Positions 44,119 to 54,060 of a stretch of 64,000 nt of DNA are shown one piece after another. The stretch is from NCBI RefSeq assembly GCF_033880585.1, contig NZ_CP137624.1, positions 3,631,501 through 3,695,500 on the forward strand, written 5' to 3'. How positions within the stretch are numbered: the stretch's first letter is position 1; each line of letters starts with the position of its first letter. A program made the translations under genes and the position numbers. The notes under the pieces are model-generated. The model made no database searches. It was not told the DNA's origin and saw only the letters and a program-made list of their open reading frames with translations. The DNA comes from Lysinibacillus louembei (GTDB lineage Bacteria; Bacillota; Bacilli; Bacillales_A; Planococcaceae).

Positions 44119-44150
44119 GGAGAGGGTACACTATACATCCTCTCCCTTTT
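44119..44150 (+). terminator. Terminator of liaIH
   Basis: GGAGAGG pairs with CCTCTCC around 13 bases, followed by CTTTT. Confidence 0.65.
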
Positions 44151-44196
44151 ATCTTGCGTCAGCTGATGTACAGACATCAGCTGACGCAAGATAAAA
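44147..44196. repeat. Perfect 23-bp palindrome between liaH and liaF
   Basis: Arms at 44147-44169 and 44174-44196 are perfect complements around a four-base loop. The arms begin TTTTATCTTGCGTCAGCTGA. It stands directly after the liaIH terminator, 23 bases before the liaF start. It may be a second, very strong terminator acting in both directions or an operator. Confidence 0.85.
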
Positions 44197-44218
44197 ACTT
44201 TGAAAGGAGGCCGCCTTT

Positions 44219-44896
44219 ATGAAACGACTCACTACAGATCAATTTACTTTTTTTCTATTAGGCCTATTGCTCGTTATGTTAATAGAGCTTTCACTATTTC
44301 ATAATGGCACTGTTTTTTTATTATTTTTCGGTATTATTTCTGTTTATTTTGGCATTAACAAACGTCGTAAATTTTTGCTATGGACAGGTGCCTTATTTAT
44401 TCTTATCGCCCTCTTCACATTATGGAGCTTAAGACTATATTTTATCGTCCTCATTGGCTATTTAATTTATAAGCAATTAACAAAAGATGAAGTAACAATT
44501 GAAGTAACAAATCAAGGATGGACTTCCTCCACAACGAAAAATAAATTAATCGAAACGATGGCTACATCGACTGAGCCTTATAAATGGGAAGATGTACTTT
44601 TAAAGCGTTTCATCGGTGACGTTGTAGTTGATACGACACAAACGATTTTACCAGAGGGCAAATCGGTCATTACAATTCAACAAGCAATCGGTAAGGTGCA
44701 TATTATTGTGCCATATGAGGTGTCGATTCGCTTGCACTATACAACAGTGTATGGAGAAGCAAGCTGCCTGCATGAGCCGCCAAAGCGTCTCTTTAATGAA
44801 AATTTAAAATTTGAAGATGGGCAAATCGATCATAAACGCCTATTAGTTATTAATGTTTCAACATGGCTTGGTGACGTGGAGGTGACACGCGCATGA
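44219..44896 (+). CDS. liaF: LiaF-like negative regulator of the Lia system
   Basis: 225 residues, AAAGGAGG ribosome site. Up to four N-terminal membrane segments in the first 90 residues, then a soluble beta domain with FIGDVVVDTTQTILPEGKSV and [10 protein letters not shown], the LiaF C-terminal (DUF2154-type) pattern. LiaF keeps the kinase LiaS silent until envelope damage. The stop overlaps the liaS start (ATGA). Confidence 0.85.
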   Translation: MKRLTTDQFTFFLLGLLLVMLIELSLFHNGTVFLLFFGIISVYFGINKRRKFLLWTGALFILIALFTLWSLRLYFIVLIGYLIYKQLTKDEVTIEVTNQGWTSSTTKNKLIETMATSTEPYKWEDVLLKRFIGDVVVDTTQTILPEGKSVITIQQAIGKVHIIVPYEVSIRLHYTTVYGEASCLHEPPKRLFNENLKFEDGQIDHKRLLVINVSTWLGDVEVTRA

Positions 44897-45918
44897 TTGG
44901 ATTTATTTTTCGCATTTTTGTCATTTTTACCCTTTTAGCCTCCATGTCATTTGGCTTTTTTATCTTTATTTTAGGTGAGCCAACCGAACCGACGTGGCGC
45001 TTCTTTGTTGATGAAAAGCTTGGTGAAGTACCGATTGTTTTCACGATTGTCAGCATCATTTTAACAATTGCTGTTATTATTAGTATGTGGATGTCTGCAT
45101 TAACTAAAACACGTGAAATCTCGACAATTCGTACAATTAATAAATTGAGAGACCCTGAATTTATGCCGCTACAAAAACGCGGCATCTCTCGTTCTATGAA
45201 AAAAGCGATTAATGAGGCCGGTGCCTTAATCGAATCACAAAGAGCTGCTTTACAGCGTTTATCCAATGAAAAAGCAGAAACAAATGATAAAATTGTACAA
45301 GAAAGATTAATTGAGGAGCGCCAGCGATTAGCACGTGAATTACATGATTCTGTGTCGCAGCAGTTGTTTGCTGCCTCTATGCTGCTCTCTGCTTTAACAG
45401 AGCAGGAGGAAAATGCACAATCAAAGCGCCAGCTAGAGCAGGTGGAAAAAATTGTCCAGCAAACACAGCTAGAAATGCGTGCACTGCTTTTACATTTACG
45501 TCCTGTTGCACTACGCAATAAAACATTAGCAGAAGGCTTAAATGATTTAATTCAGGAGCTACAACAAAAGGTCTATTTCCATATTGAATACAAGCTAGAA
45601 GAAATCGAACTAACAAAAGCAGAAGAAGACCACCTTTTCCGTATAGCTCAAGAGGCACTTTCTAATACGCTACGTCATGCAAAGGCAACCGTTGTTGAGC
45701 TACTATTTGTCGCACGTGACGATTATGCCATTTTACGTATTCAAGATAATGGCAAGGGCTTTGACAATCAATCCGATAAAAGCACCTCATATGGCTTGAA
45801 AAATATTGCAGAGCGTGCTGTTGAGATTGGCTGTCTTTATAAAATTGTCTCCGTTCCTAATGAAGGGACAATTGTTGAAGTGAAAGTTCCTAGAAAGAAA
45901 GGTGAGCAGCTTGATTAA
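44893..45918 (+). CDS. liaS: Sensor histidine kinase LiaS
   Basis: 341 residues. Two membrane segments with a very short loop, typical of intramembrane-sensing kinases, then a HisKA_3 phosphoacceptor ([21 protein letters not shown]) and a GHL ATPase with DNGKGF and GLKNIAERA. It phosphorylates LiaR on cell-wall stress such as lipid II-binding antibiotics. Coupled to liaF upstream and overlapping liaR downstream. Confidence 0.9.
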   Translation: MIGFIFRIFVIFTLLASMSFGFFIFILGEPTEPTWRFFVDEKLGEVPIVFTIVSIILTIAVIISMWMSALTKTREISTIRTINKLRDPEFMPLQKRGISRSMKKAINEAGALIESQRAALQRLSNEKAETNDKIVQERLIEERQRLARELHDSVSQQLFAASMLLSALTEQEENAQSKRQLEQVEKIVQQTQLEMRALLLHLRPVALRNKTLAEGLNDLIQELQQKVYFHIEYKLEEIELTKAEEDHLFRIAQEALSNTLRHAKATVVELLFVARDDYAILRIQDNGKGFDNQSDKSTSYGLKNIAERAVEIGCLYKIVSVPNEGTIVEVKVPRKKGEQLD

Positions 45919-46543
45919 AGTATTACTTGTAGATGACCATGAAATGGTGCGTATCGGTGTAGCAGCCTACCTATCTGCACAGCCTGATATAGAGGTTATT
46001 GGCGAAGCAGAAAATGGCTTAGAGGCAATTGAAAAAGCATTAGCTTTACGTCCTGATTTAATTTTAATGGATAATGTGATGCCTGTTATGACAGGTGCAG
46101 AGGCAACTGAAAAAATTTTAAAGGAATGGCCGACTGCTAAGGTAATGATGGTAACAAGCTTTTTAGATGATGACAAAGTATATCCAGCTTTAGAAGCAGG
46201 CGCAGTAAGCTATATTTTAAAAACATCGAATGCCAAGCAAATCGCGGATGCTATCCGTAAAACGATGGATGGCGAAACGGTATTAGAGCCTGAAGTAACG
46301 ACAAAAATGATTTCTCGCATGCGTGGTGGAACGACTGTCCCACTACATGAAAGCTTAACAGAGCGTGAAATGGAAGTGCTGCTTTTAATGGCAAAAGGTA
46401 AGGCTAATCAAGAAATTGCAGACGAATTATTTATCGCTTTGAAAACCGTGAAAACCCATGTTAGCAACATTTTAAGTAAATTAGATGTGCAAGACCGCAC
46501 ACAGGCGGTTGTCTATGCATTTCAAAATGGGCTTGCAAAATAA
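45911..46543 (+). CDS. liaR: Response regulator LiaR
   Basis: A TTG start at 45911 is preferred, with AAAGGTGAG before it; the 210-residue chain then begins [12 protein letters not shown] like its homologues. Receiver domain with DD, phospho-Asp in LILMDNVMP and the Lys in YILKTS; a LuxR-type helix-turn-helix at the end ([21 protein letters not shown]). It overlaps the end of liaS. It should activate liaIH. Confidence 0.92.
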   Translation: MIKVLLVDDHEMVRIGVAAYLSAQPDIEVIGEAENGLEAIEKALALRPDLILMDNVMPVMTGAEATEKILKEWPTAKVMMVTSFLDDDKVYPALEAGAVSYILKTSNAKQIADAIRKTMDGETVLEPEVTTKMISRMRGGTTVPLHESLTEREMEVLLLMAKGKANQEIADELFIALKTVKTHVSNILSKLDVQDRTQAVVYAFQNGLAK

Positions 46544-46548
46544 TGCTT

Positions 46549-46703
46549 CTTGGGGCCGTCCAGAAAGTGAACTTTCTGAACAGCTCCGCTTTTTTACATA
46601 GTCAATTTTTGATTAAGATTGTGCTCCTGCGGTGGTCACAATGAATTGTCACCATCCTCGTCGCAAAGGGTGCGTCCCAAAATGACTTTTCGGACGCCCC
46701 AAG
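46549..46703. repeat. 155-bp element with inverted ends between convergent genes
   Basis: It begins CTTGGGGCCGTCC and ends GGACGCCCCAAG, which are complements apart from one extra C. Inside lie a CAGAAAGT/ACTTTCTG hairpin, a GGTGGTCACAA/TTGTCACCATCC hairpin and a third near the right end. It fills the whole gap between liaR (+) and the next gene (-), and the left part includes CAGCTCCGCTTTTTT, nearly the same as the lexA terminator. It probably terminates both genes and may be a dispersed repeat. Confidence 0.6.
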
Positions 46704-46704
46704 A

Positions 46705-47763
46705 CTATGCTTTCGGTTGTACATAGTCCAAGTACTGTGCTTTTGTTAAGCCTCCATAACGCATATTAAATGTATCAAAATCAAGCTGTTCCATATTAAA
46801 AAATTCAAATGCCATCTGATAATTTTTCTGATCAAAAGGACTATGTCCAAACCTTACCCCATTGCTAACTCCATGTTGAAGATTGTAGTAGTCCTCAGGG
46901 ATGCCTTCCTTTGCAATCGTCGCTAACCCCCAACTAATTCGTGAGGAATGGTCCTCAAAATAGAGAGATGGACCAAATCCAAATGGTAGCTCGATATCCT
47001 TTTCAGTTAATTGCTTGTTTCCTATAAATGGATATTGCCCTCGCATAAATTGGTCATCCATCACAATTTGGCAGCCTTCATAAAACGGCAATTCCGCTAT
47101 TTCTTCTAATGATAAATCTTTTTCTGTTTCGAGATGATAAACTCGTACAAAAAGAGGAACTGTCATCAAGTCATGCCAAATACTTTCCTTCGAAAACATC
47201 CCATCTTTTCTCATTTTCGTTATATCTCCAATTACAACAACATAACCATGTGTCGTCATCGAACGCTCGACTTTAAAAACATCCCCTACTTTTATTTTAT
47301 GGCGCTTTAACTTTGTAAAGAGCTGTTCAAGCTTTTTCTCATAGGTAGATGGTGGAGATGTAATAAATTGCGTTAATTGCTCTTCAACCTGCGCTAAATT
47401 TTCTGCATCAAAACGAGGAATTGGTAATGACCTTTTCGTTTCAATATGCTCTAAATCGATATAACCTTTATTATTGTATACGCTGTATTTAAACAGGAGC
47501 GTCCCATCATAACGACTATACAAGCTAGGATACGTTAGCTTTTTTTCTTTACCGCGAGCCGTTTTTGGTAAAATATATTGTCTATCTCGTGTAGCAATCG
47601 AGATATCCTTTTCCAAATAGGAGCTTTCAGTTTGGTCAATGCGTTTTACTATCGTGTCACCCTCGAAATAAATTGTGCATTCATCGGTTAACTTTACTAA
47701 ATCCCATGATTCCTGAATCGGCTGTAGCTTAAAAAATTGTCGCTTGTCATTTGTCATCCACAT
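46705..47763 (-). CDS. Unrecognised protein with Imm26-like central region
   Basis: 352 residues, ATG behind GGGGGGA. No signal or membrane segment. The central part has VGDVFKVERSMTTHGYVVVIGDI followed by VPLFVRVYHLE, a pattern reminiscent of the Imm26 fold found in immunity proteins of polymorphic toxin systems. The C-terminus carries LPFGFGPSLYFEDHSSRISWG and ends with LDYVQPKA. No toxin gene lies beside it. The call is weak; an unknown cytoplasmic protein is the safe reading. Confidence 0.4.
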   Translation of the reverse strand: MWMTNDKRQFFKLQPIQESWDLVKLTDECTIYFEGDTIVKRIDQTESSYLEKDISIATRDRQYILPKTARGKEKKLTYPSLYSRYDGTLLFKYSVYNNKGYIDLEHIETKRSLPIPRFDAENLAQVEEQLTQFITSPPSTYEKKLEQLFTKLKRHKIKVGDVFKVERSMTTHGYVVVIGDITKMRKDGMFSKESIWHDLMTVPLFVRVYHLETEKDLSLEEIAELPFYEGCQIVMDDQFMRGQYPFIGNKQLTEKDIELPFGFGPSLYFEDHSSRISWGLATIAKEGIPEDYYNLQHGVSNGVRFGHSPFDQKNYQMAFEFFNMEQLDFDTFNMRYGGLTKAQYLDYVQPKA

Positions 47764-47805
47764 AAAATCCCCCCTATTTTGTAAATCTTAAATGAATTAT
47801 ATCTG

Positions 47806-48516
47806 CTATCGTTCTTCTTCTGACATAATTTCTAAAAGATTTTGCAAGGAAGCAATTCCTCGAATTTGCTCAACAAGTGCATAATCAATGTATTGGAGCG
47901 ATTGAATAGCCATCTCCTTAGTCCGAACAATATTATTTTTCTCAATATCCAACAATACCTCACGGACGATGTCCAAAGAGTAAACAACCCGTTGAACTGT
48001 CCGAATAATAAACACTCTTCTAATATCCATTGGACTATAAATGCGAAATCCACTTTCTTTGTGACGTTCGGGATGGATTAATCCTTCCTTTTCCCAATGT
48101 CGAATTGATGAAGGAGAGACATTTGCTTCTTTTGCTACTTCTCCAATCGTAAAATAATCTTTAGCGTGGTACTTTTTCATATCGGCAAATTCCGCGAAAT
48201 CTTTTGAATCAAGTATTTTTACTGTTTTTTGCACAGCTTCCTTTTCGAAATATAAATCAACCTGTGCCTTATTAATAATCCATAAAGCCTCATGTATTTT
48301 CTTATTTATAATAAGTGGCATCACCTTTTTTACCAAATCCATTCCAAACCCAGCATTCAATGCACGTATACATTGGAAATACGCCTCATGCTCCCTTGTA
48401 TAGATACGATATCCGTTTTTTGCTCTCTCAACCTTTGGAACAAGTCCCCATGCTTCATAATGTCTTAATGCACTTGTGCTTATCTTTAATTTCTTAGCGA
48501 TTTCAATGCCTTTCAT
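47806..48516 (-). CDS. Double-domain MerR-family regulator
   Basis: The start at 48516 follows AAGGGGG; 236 residues. Two MerR DNA-binding domains occur in one chain: residues 1-70 (GIEIAKKLKISTSALRHYEAWGLVPKV, YRIYTREHE) and about 120-190 (FTIGEVAKEANVSPSSIRHWE, GFRIYSPMDI). Ordinary MerR proteins have one and dimerise. No cysteine pattern for metals is seen; a short C-terminal helix (VEQIRGIASLQNLLEIMSEE) is the likely effector part. It is divergent from the VOC-fold gene 172 bases away and may control it. Confidence 0.8.
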   Translation of the reverse strand: MKGIEIAKKLKISTSALRHYEAWGLVPKVERAKNGYRIYTREHEAYFQCIRALNAGFGMDLVKKVMPLIINKKIHEALWIINKAQVDLYFEKEAVQKTVKILDSKDFAEFADMKKYHAKDYFTIGEVAKEANVSPSSIRHWEKEGLIHPERHKESGFRIYSPMDIRRVFIIRTVQRVVYSLDIVREVLLDIEKNNIVRTKEMAIQSLQYIDYALVEQIRGIASLQNLLEIMSEEER

Positions 48517-48599
48517 TACAGCCCCCTTATAAATCATAGTTAAAGTCCATGACGGCTTTTTTATATAAAATTTGAGTTAGCTAAGTTCATAATAACAAA

Positions 48600-48642
48600 A
48601 CCTTATCATTTGCACTAATGTTGTACTATAAAATTGTAAGGT
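48600..48642. promoter_or_regulatory. Inverted repeat in the divergent promoter region
   Basis: ACCTTATCATTT (48600-48611) is an imperfect inverted match to AAATTGTAAGGT (48631-48642). It lies between the divergent MerR-type regulator and the VOC gene, and so is a candidate operator. Confidence 0.4.
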
Positions 48643-48688
48643 AAAATGAAAAATCTCCTTACAAAAAAATTCAAAGGAGCAAATAACT

Positions 48689-49090
48689 ATGCAAAATCAA
48701 ACAGTAATCCCCTATTTTATGGTGTTAAATGGAACACAGTTTATTGAATTTACGAAGAAGGTTTTTCAAGCTGAAGTAATAAAAATTAATAAGTTAGAAG
48801 GCACAGAGAGCATAATTCATGCAGAAATGAGAATAGGAAACAGCACCATTTATTTTGCTGATACATCTGCTGATGGAAGCTGTGGTCCAGGAGTATGCGG
48901 AGAGTTGAATACAGATGGATTGATTCCTATTCAAATGTACATGCATGTTGCCAACGTGGACAACACTTACCAAAATGCTATTGCAGAAGGTGCGACTCCT
49001 GTAATGGAGCCAGCAGAGGAAAATGGGTATATGGGTGGTTTTGTTGATCCTTTCAAAAATCTTTGGTGGGTTCAAACAAACAAATCCTAA
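48689..49090 (+). CDS. VOC-fold (glyoxalase/PhnB-like) protein
   Basis: 133 residues, ribosome site AAAGGAGC. PhnB-type VOC plan: VIPYFMVLNGTQFIEFTKKVF at the start, AEMRIGNSTIYFADTS in the middle and the end GGFVDPFKNLWWVQT. Related proteins include bleomycin and fosfomycin resistance enzymes, epimerases and proteins of unknown substrate, so no reaction can be assigned. The divergent double-MerR gene may make it inducible. Confidence 0.75.
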   Translation: MQNQTVIPYFMVLNGTQFIEFTKKVFQAEVIKINKLEGTESIIHAEMRIGNSTIYFADTSADGSCGPGVCGELNTDGLIPIQMYMHVANVDNTYQNAIAEGATPVMEPAEENGYMGGFVDPFKNLWWVQTNKS

Positions 49091-49138
49091 CAAATAGAAC
49101 GCAATAGTTTGCAAGCTCTTTCTTATTCGCAAAATAAT

Positions 49139-49180
49139 ATAAGGTTTCCCTAATTATAGTATTAGAGAAACCTTATATTT
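49139..49180 (+). terminator. Terminator of the VOC gene
   Basis: ATAAGGTTTC and GAAACCTTAT form a 10-bp stem extended by CTAAT/ATTAG, followed by ATTTT. Confidence 0.75.
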
Positions 49181-49310
49181 TATCATGATTCAGCAGCTCT
49201 TTTGTATCAAAAGCAGAGCAATTCCTACCTCCACAAGTGGCAAGAACAATGCTTAGATTGCTTTTCTTTCAGCAGGATATCCAAATACAATCTAAAAATT
49301 GATTAAAAAC

Positions 49311-51314
49311 TTATAGCGCTTTTACTTTATTTACTACGTTTTCAACAGTGAAGCCGAATTTCTCGATAACTAAATCGCCAGGTGCTGATGCGCCAAATGT
49401 GTCGATACCCAGTACATCACCTTCTAAGCCAACATATTTATACCAGCTTTGTGTTGCACCCATTTCGATTGCTAAACGCTTCGTAACAGTTTTTGGTAAT
49501 ACAGATTCTTTATAGTCTGCATCTTGTTGGTCAAATGCAAATGTTGATGGCATTGACACGACTGATACGTCGACACCTTCAGCAAGTAATGTTTTTTGTG
49601 CATCTACTGCTAGAGAAACTTCCGAACCTGCAGCAATTAAAATTGCATCAGGTGTTGCCTTTGTTGCAGGTGATACAACATAGCCACCACGTGCTACACC
49701 TTCAGCAGCTAATTGTGCTGTTGTGTCTAACACGGGTAAGTTTTGACGTGACAATACTAAAGCCGTTGGTGTGTTTGGCGATAAAATCGCTTGCTTCCAA
49801 GCTTCTGCTGATTCATTTGCATCTGCTGGACGAATCACATTTAAGTTTGGCATTGCACGTAATGAAGCTAAGTGCTCCACTGGTTCATGTGTTGGGCCAT
49901 CTTCCCCAACAGCAATTGAGTCATGTGTAAATACATATGTTACTGGTAAGCCCATTAATGCTGATAAGCGTACTGCTGGACGAACATAGTCAGAGAACAC
50001 GAAGAATGTTGCACCAAATACGTTTAAGCCGCCATGTAATGCCATACCATTTAACGCTGCTCCCATTGCAAACTCACGCACACCGAACCAAATATTGCGA
50101 CCTGCATAGTTTTCTACTGAGAAATCGCCTGCACCTTTGATTGTTGTTTTATTTGAGCTTGCTAAGTCTGCACTACCGCCGAATAATGATGGTAGTTTTT
50201 TCGCTAAAGCGTTAATGACATCACCAGAAGATGAGCGGGTAGCTACTGATTTTCCTGCTTCATACACAGGTACTTCAGCTGCGAAATCTGCTGGTAAGTC
50301 ACCTTCCATTGCATTTTCAAATTCAGCAGCTAGCTCTGGGTATTTAGCTCGGTAAGCTTCAAATTGTTCATTCCAAGCTTGTTCTGCTGCAACACCTTGA
50401 CGCTCTGCCGCCGCTTTAAATGTTTCATACACTTCTTGTGGCACGTTAAATGGCTCATGATCCCAACCATAATGTGCTTTTGTTAAAGTTGCTTCATCTG
50501 CGCCAAGTGGTGCACCGTGTGAATCTGATTTACCTGATTTATTTGGTGAACCATAGCCAATTACTGTTTTTACTTCAATTAAAGTTGGCTTGCCCTTTAA
50601 TTGCTTAGCTTCTTCAATTTTAGCGTTTAGCTCTGAAATATCATTTCCATCGTCTACACGCAAATAGTTCCATCCGTATGATTCAAAGCGCTTTTGGACA
50701 TTCTCTGAAAACGACATGCCTAATTCGCCATCTAATGAAATATCATTGCTATCATAAAGTACGATTAATTTTTCTAATTGTAAGTGACCTGCTAATGAAA
50801 TCGCCTCAGCAGCTACACCTTCCATTAAATCCCCATCACCACATAAAGCGTATGTGTAATGATCTACGATTTTATGCTCATCTTTATTGTATTTAGCCGC
50901 AAGGTGTGCTTCAGCCATTGCCATACCGACAGTCATTGCAATCCCTTGTCCAAGTGGTCCAGTTGTTGCTTCAACACCAGCAGTATGACCATACTCTGGG
51001 TGACCAGGTGTTAATGAGCCCCATTGACGGAAGTTTTTAATTTCTTCCATCGGTAAGTCATAGCCACCTAAATGTAATAAGCTATAAAGTAACATAGAGC
51101 CATGACCAGCAGATAATACAAAACGGTCACGGTTATACCAATTTGGATTTTGTGGATTATGGCGTAAATGCTTTGTCCATAGTGTATAAGCCATTGGAGC
51201 TGCCCCCATCGGTAAACCAGGGTGGCCAGAATTTGCTTTTTCAATTGCATCAATTGATAATGTACGGATTGCATTAATTGCAAGTTGATCCGGAGTTTGA
51301 GTCATTTTTGACAT
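49311..51314 (-). CDS. tkt: Transketolase
   Basis: 667 residues, full family length. It moves two-carbon units between sugar phosphates in the pentose phosphate pathway. The thiamine diphosphate motif ([13 protein letters not shown] ... DSNDISLDG), the catalytic His-rich opening ([22 protein letters not shown]), the [19 protein letters not shown] glutamate region and the [16 protein letters not shown] loop are all present. Ribosome site AGAAAGGATG. ynzC lies upstream on the same strand, separated by a terminator. Confidence 0.98.
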   Translation of the reverse strand: MSKMTQTPDQLAINAIRTLSIDAIEKANSGHPGLPMGAAPMAYTLWTKHLRHNPQNPNWYNRDRFVLSAGHGSMLLYSLLHLGGYDLPMEEIKNFRQWGSLTPGHPEYGHTAGVEATTGPLGQGIAMTVGMAMAEAHLAAKYNKDEHKIVDHYTYALCGDGDLMEGVAAEAISLAGHLQLEKLIVLYDSNDISLDGELGMSFSENVQKRFESYGWNYLRVDDGNDISELNAKIEEAKQLKGKPTLIEVKTVIGYGSPNKSGKSDSHGAPLGADEATLTKAHYGWDHEPFNVPQEVYETFKAAAERQGVAAEQAWNEQFEAYRAKYPELAAEFENAMEGDLPADFAAEVPVYEAGKSVATRSSSGDVINALAKKLPSLFGGSADLASSNKTTIKGAGDFSVENYAGRNIWFGVREFAMGAALNGMALHGGLNVFGATFFVFSDYVRPAVRLSALMGLPVTYVFTHDSIAVGEDGPTHEPVEHLASLRAMPNLNVIRPADANESAEAWKQAILSPNTPTALVLSRQNLPVLDTTAQLAAEGVARGGYVVSPATKATPDAILIAAGSEVSLAVDAQKTLLAEGVDVSVVSMPSTFAFDQQDADYKESVLPKTVTKRLAIEMGATQSWYKYVGLEGDVLGIDTFGASAPGDLVIEKFGFTVENVVNKVKAL

Positions 51315-51362
51315 CCTTTCTCGTGCTAAATAGTCTACTTTTATAGTGTAGTCAAGAACGTT

Positions 51363-51394
51363 AAAGAAAACAATGGTTAGTAGCTGTTTTCTTT
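51363..51394 (-). terminator. Terminator between ynzC and tkt
   Basis: AAAGAAAACA and TGTTTTCTTT form a perfect 10-bp stem with A/T tracts on both sides. Confidence 0.6.
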
Positions 51395-51431
51395 GAAATT
51401 CATCATACTAAATGTGTTATTTTGTATAAAA

Positions 51432-51668
51432 TTAATTTGGAAAATCTCTCTGCTTTTTAATATTTTTTATTTTATCTGGTGTAACATCATTGCCTTCTGG
51501 ATCAACAATTTTTACATGCTCGATCGTATCACGCATCGTTGCACGGAATGTGTCTAAATATTCTTTACGAAGTGCTGTACGCTCCTTGGCTTCCGCCTCT
51601 GTCAGCGTACCTTCCTTCGCTTTTTTTGCGAGTGCATTAATTCGAGTTAATTTTTGTTTTGATAACAT
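51432..51668 (-). CDS. ynzC: UPF0291 (DUF896) protein YnzC
   Basis: 78 residues, ribosome site AGGTGAGAAA. The helical hairpin INALAKKAKEGTLTEAE and RTALRKEYLDTFRATMRD is the DUF896 signature. In Bacillus it lies in the SOS-regulated yneA-yneB-ynzC cluster; here a strong terminator stands between yneB and ynzC. The biochemical role is unknown. Confidence 0.93.
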   Translation of the reverse strand: MLSKQKLTRINALAKKAKEGTLTEAEAKERTALRKEYLDTFRATMRDTIEHVKIVDPEGNDVTPDKIKNIKKQRDFPN

Positions 51669-51715
51669 ATTTTTCTCACCTTTCTAAAACTCCATACTAC
51701 AAAGGTATGAGAAAA

Positions 51716-51755
51716 AAACGTAAAGCGCAAGTGATTTACCTTGCGCTTTACGTTT
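51716..51755 (-). terminator. Strong terminator after yneAB
   Basis: AAACGTAAAGCGCAAG and CTTGCGCTTTACGTTT form a perfect 16-bp stem around TGATTTAC, with T runs beyond both ends. Confidence 0.88.
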
Positions 51756-51767
51756 TGAACAAACTAC

Positions 51768-52759
<992 letters not shown>

Positions 52760-52781
52760 ATTTAACTCCTCCTAAATAAAC

Positions 52782-52808
52782 AGAATATCCGTTCGGAATA
52801 TATGTTCT
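52782..52808. promoter_or_regulatory. Two weaker LexA-box-like sites near yneA
   Basis: The complement of 52782-52795 reads CGAACGGATATTCT and 52795-52808 reads GGAATATATGTTCT. Each matches one half of the Gram-positive SOS box CGAACN4GTTCG well and the other half partly. They lie just upstream of the yneA ribosome site. Confidence 0.5.
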
Positions 52809-52818
52809 TATAATAAAA

Positions 52819-52832
52819 CGAACAAACGTTTC
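52819..52832. promoter_or_regulatory. LexA box 1
   Basis: CGAACAAACGTTTC fits CGAACN4GTTCG with two mismatches at the end, in the lexA-yneA divergent region. Confidence 0.8.
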
Positions 52833-52848
52833 TTGTCAATATTTTTTT

Positions 52849-52862
52849 CGAACTAACGTTTG
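52849..52862. promoter_or_regulatory. LexA box 2
   Basis: CGAACTAACGTTTG fits CGAACN4GTTCG with one mismatch. Its distance from box 1 is 30 bases between starts. Both should let LexA repress itself and yneA. Confidence 0.85.
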
Positions 52863-53046
52863 CTTTCTGTTTTCTCTTTTGTTATACTAAAAACAAGAAA
52901 ATTTGTTCTACCAATTATGTGTTATTTAAGGCTTTATTTTAGTTCAGTAGGCTTTCTACATATGCTGAGCAAGACTAACTATAGTTCCCTCTCTTTATAT
53001 TTAGAGAGGCAGGATATTTTACTAAAAATTAAAAGAGGTGAGTGAG

Positions 53047-53667
53047 TTGACAAAAGTATCAAAACGCCAAGAAGCAATTTTAGCTTTTATTAAAGAAGAG
53101 GTTAAGTCAAAAGGTTATCCACCGTCAGTTCGTGAAATCGGAGAAGCAGTCGGTTTAGCATCGAGTTCTACTGTGCATGGACATTTAGCTCGCTTAGAAA
53201 GCAAGGGACTTATTCGACGTGATCCAACAAAGCCACGTGCAATTGAAATTTTGGATACTAGCGATAATGATATTGAACAACAAGGTGTTATCCATGTCCC
53301 GTTAATCGGTAAAGTAACAGCTGGACTTCCTATTTCTGCCATCGAAAATATCGAGGAATATTTCCCGTTACCTAACTCCTATGGCTCTGCTGAAGATCAA
53401 CTGTTTATGCTTGAAATTATGGGTGAATCAATGATTGAAGCAGGTATACTAGATGGAGATTATGTGATCGTAAAACAAACATCGACAGCCAATAATGGTG
53501 ATATCGTAGTAGCAATGACAGAAGATAATGAAGCAACGGTTAAACGCTTTTATAAAGAAAAAACGCATTTCCGTTTACAGCCTGAAAACTCTTCAATGGA
53601 CCCAATTTTAGTGAATCAAGTAACGATTTTAGGTCATGTTGTTGGACTATATCGTAAAATCCAATAA
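53047..53667 (+). CDS. lexA: SOS repressor LexA
   Basis: A TTG start at 53047 is chosen because AGAGGTG precedes it and the product then begins [10 protein letters not shown], like known LexA proteins (206 residues, usual length). Winged helix with [25 protein letters not shown]; the cleavage Ala-Gly in VTAGLPIS; catalytic Ser in [10 protein letters not shown] and Lys in [12 protein letters not shown]. RecA filament on single-stranded DNA triggers self-cleavage. Divergent from yneA with shared LexA boxes. Confidence 0.97.
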   Translation: MTKVSKRQEAILAFIKEEVKSKGYPPSVREIGEAVGLASSSTVHGHLARLESKGLIRRDPTKPRAIEILDTSDNDIEQQGVIHVPLIGKVTAGLPISAIENIEEYFPLPNSYGSAEDQLFMLEIMGESMIEAGILDGDYVIVKQTSTANNGDIVVAMTEDNEATVKRFYKEKTHFRLQPENSSMDPILVNQVTILGHVVGLYRKIQ

Positions 53668-53670
53668 ATG

Positions 53671-53709
53671 AAAAGCGGAGCTACCCATCTTTGGGCAGCT
53701 CCGCTTTTT
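53671..53709 (+). terminator. Terminator of lexA
   Basis: AAAAGCGGAGCT and AGCTCCGCTTTT arms with an inner CCC/GGG stem. Confidence 0.88.
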
Positions 53710-54005
53710 AGCTAGCATAGCTTTCGAATCATTACATTGTGGAAATAAAGAAGAATATTTGAGGTTAAATGAATATGAAGAAAAATCACTAAAAAGCTTG
53801 CTAGTGAGGAATTAATGCTATTTTATATAACAAATAAAAAATGTGCATGTTCAACAATGATTGATAATTTCTCAAAAATAGCCCATTTCAATAATTAATA
53901 GCATGATTTTCGTGGATTTTTAAATAAAATTGGCGATTTCCTATGAAATTTATCTTCTATTAGTGGATGCTGTACTTCAGCAAATATTTTAACAAAACAG
54001 CAAAA
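53710..54005. other. A+T-rich gap between lexA and the C26 hydrolase gene
   Basis: Nothing recognisable. A 27-codon frame near 53816 has only a modest ribosome site and no recognisable product. No RNA gene was seen. Confidence 0.5.
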
Positions 54006-54045
54006 GTGTCCGAAAAGGAGGTTTAATATACCTCTTTTCAGACAC
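54006..54045 (-). terminator. Terminator of the C26 hydrolase gene
   Basis: GTGTC...AAAAGGAGGT pairs with ACCTCTTTT...GACAC with small internal mismatches, 16 bases after the stop codon. Confidence 0.65.
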
Positions 54046-54060
54046 CCATATACCTTTTTA

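Noticed and set aside
49181-49310. Fragment of a DoxX-like membrane protein on the - strand
   Set aside because: A short PLVEVGIALLL-type stretch occurs but with stops on both sides and no start; too little to call.
49493-51283. Several long open frames opposite or out of frame with tkt
   Set aside because: They are shadows of the well-supported transketolase gene, with low-complexity leucine/serine-rich products and no ribosome sites.
53816-53899. 27-codon frame downstream of lexA
   Set aside because: Only a modest GTGAGGAAT precedes it and the product is unrecognisable; the region otherwise looks non-coding.
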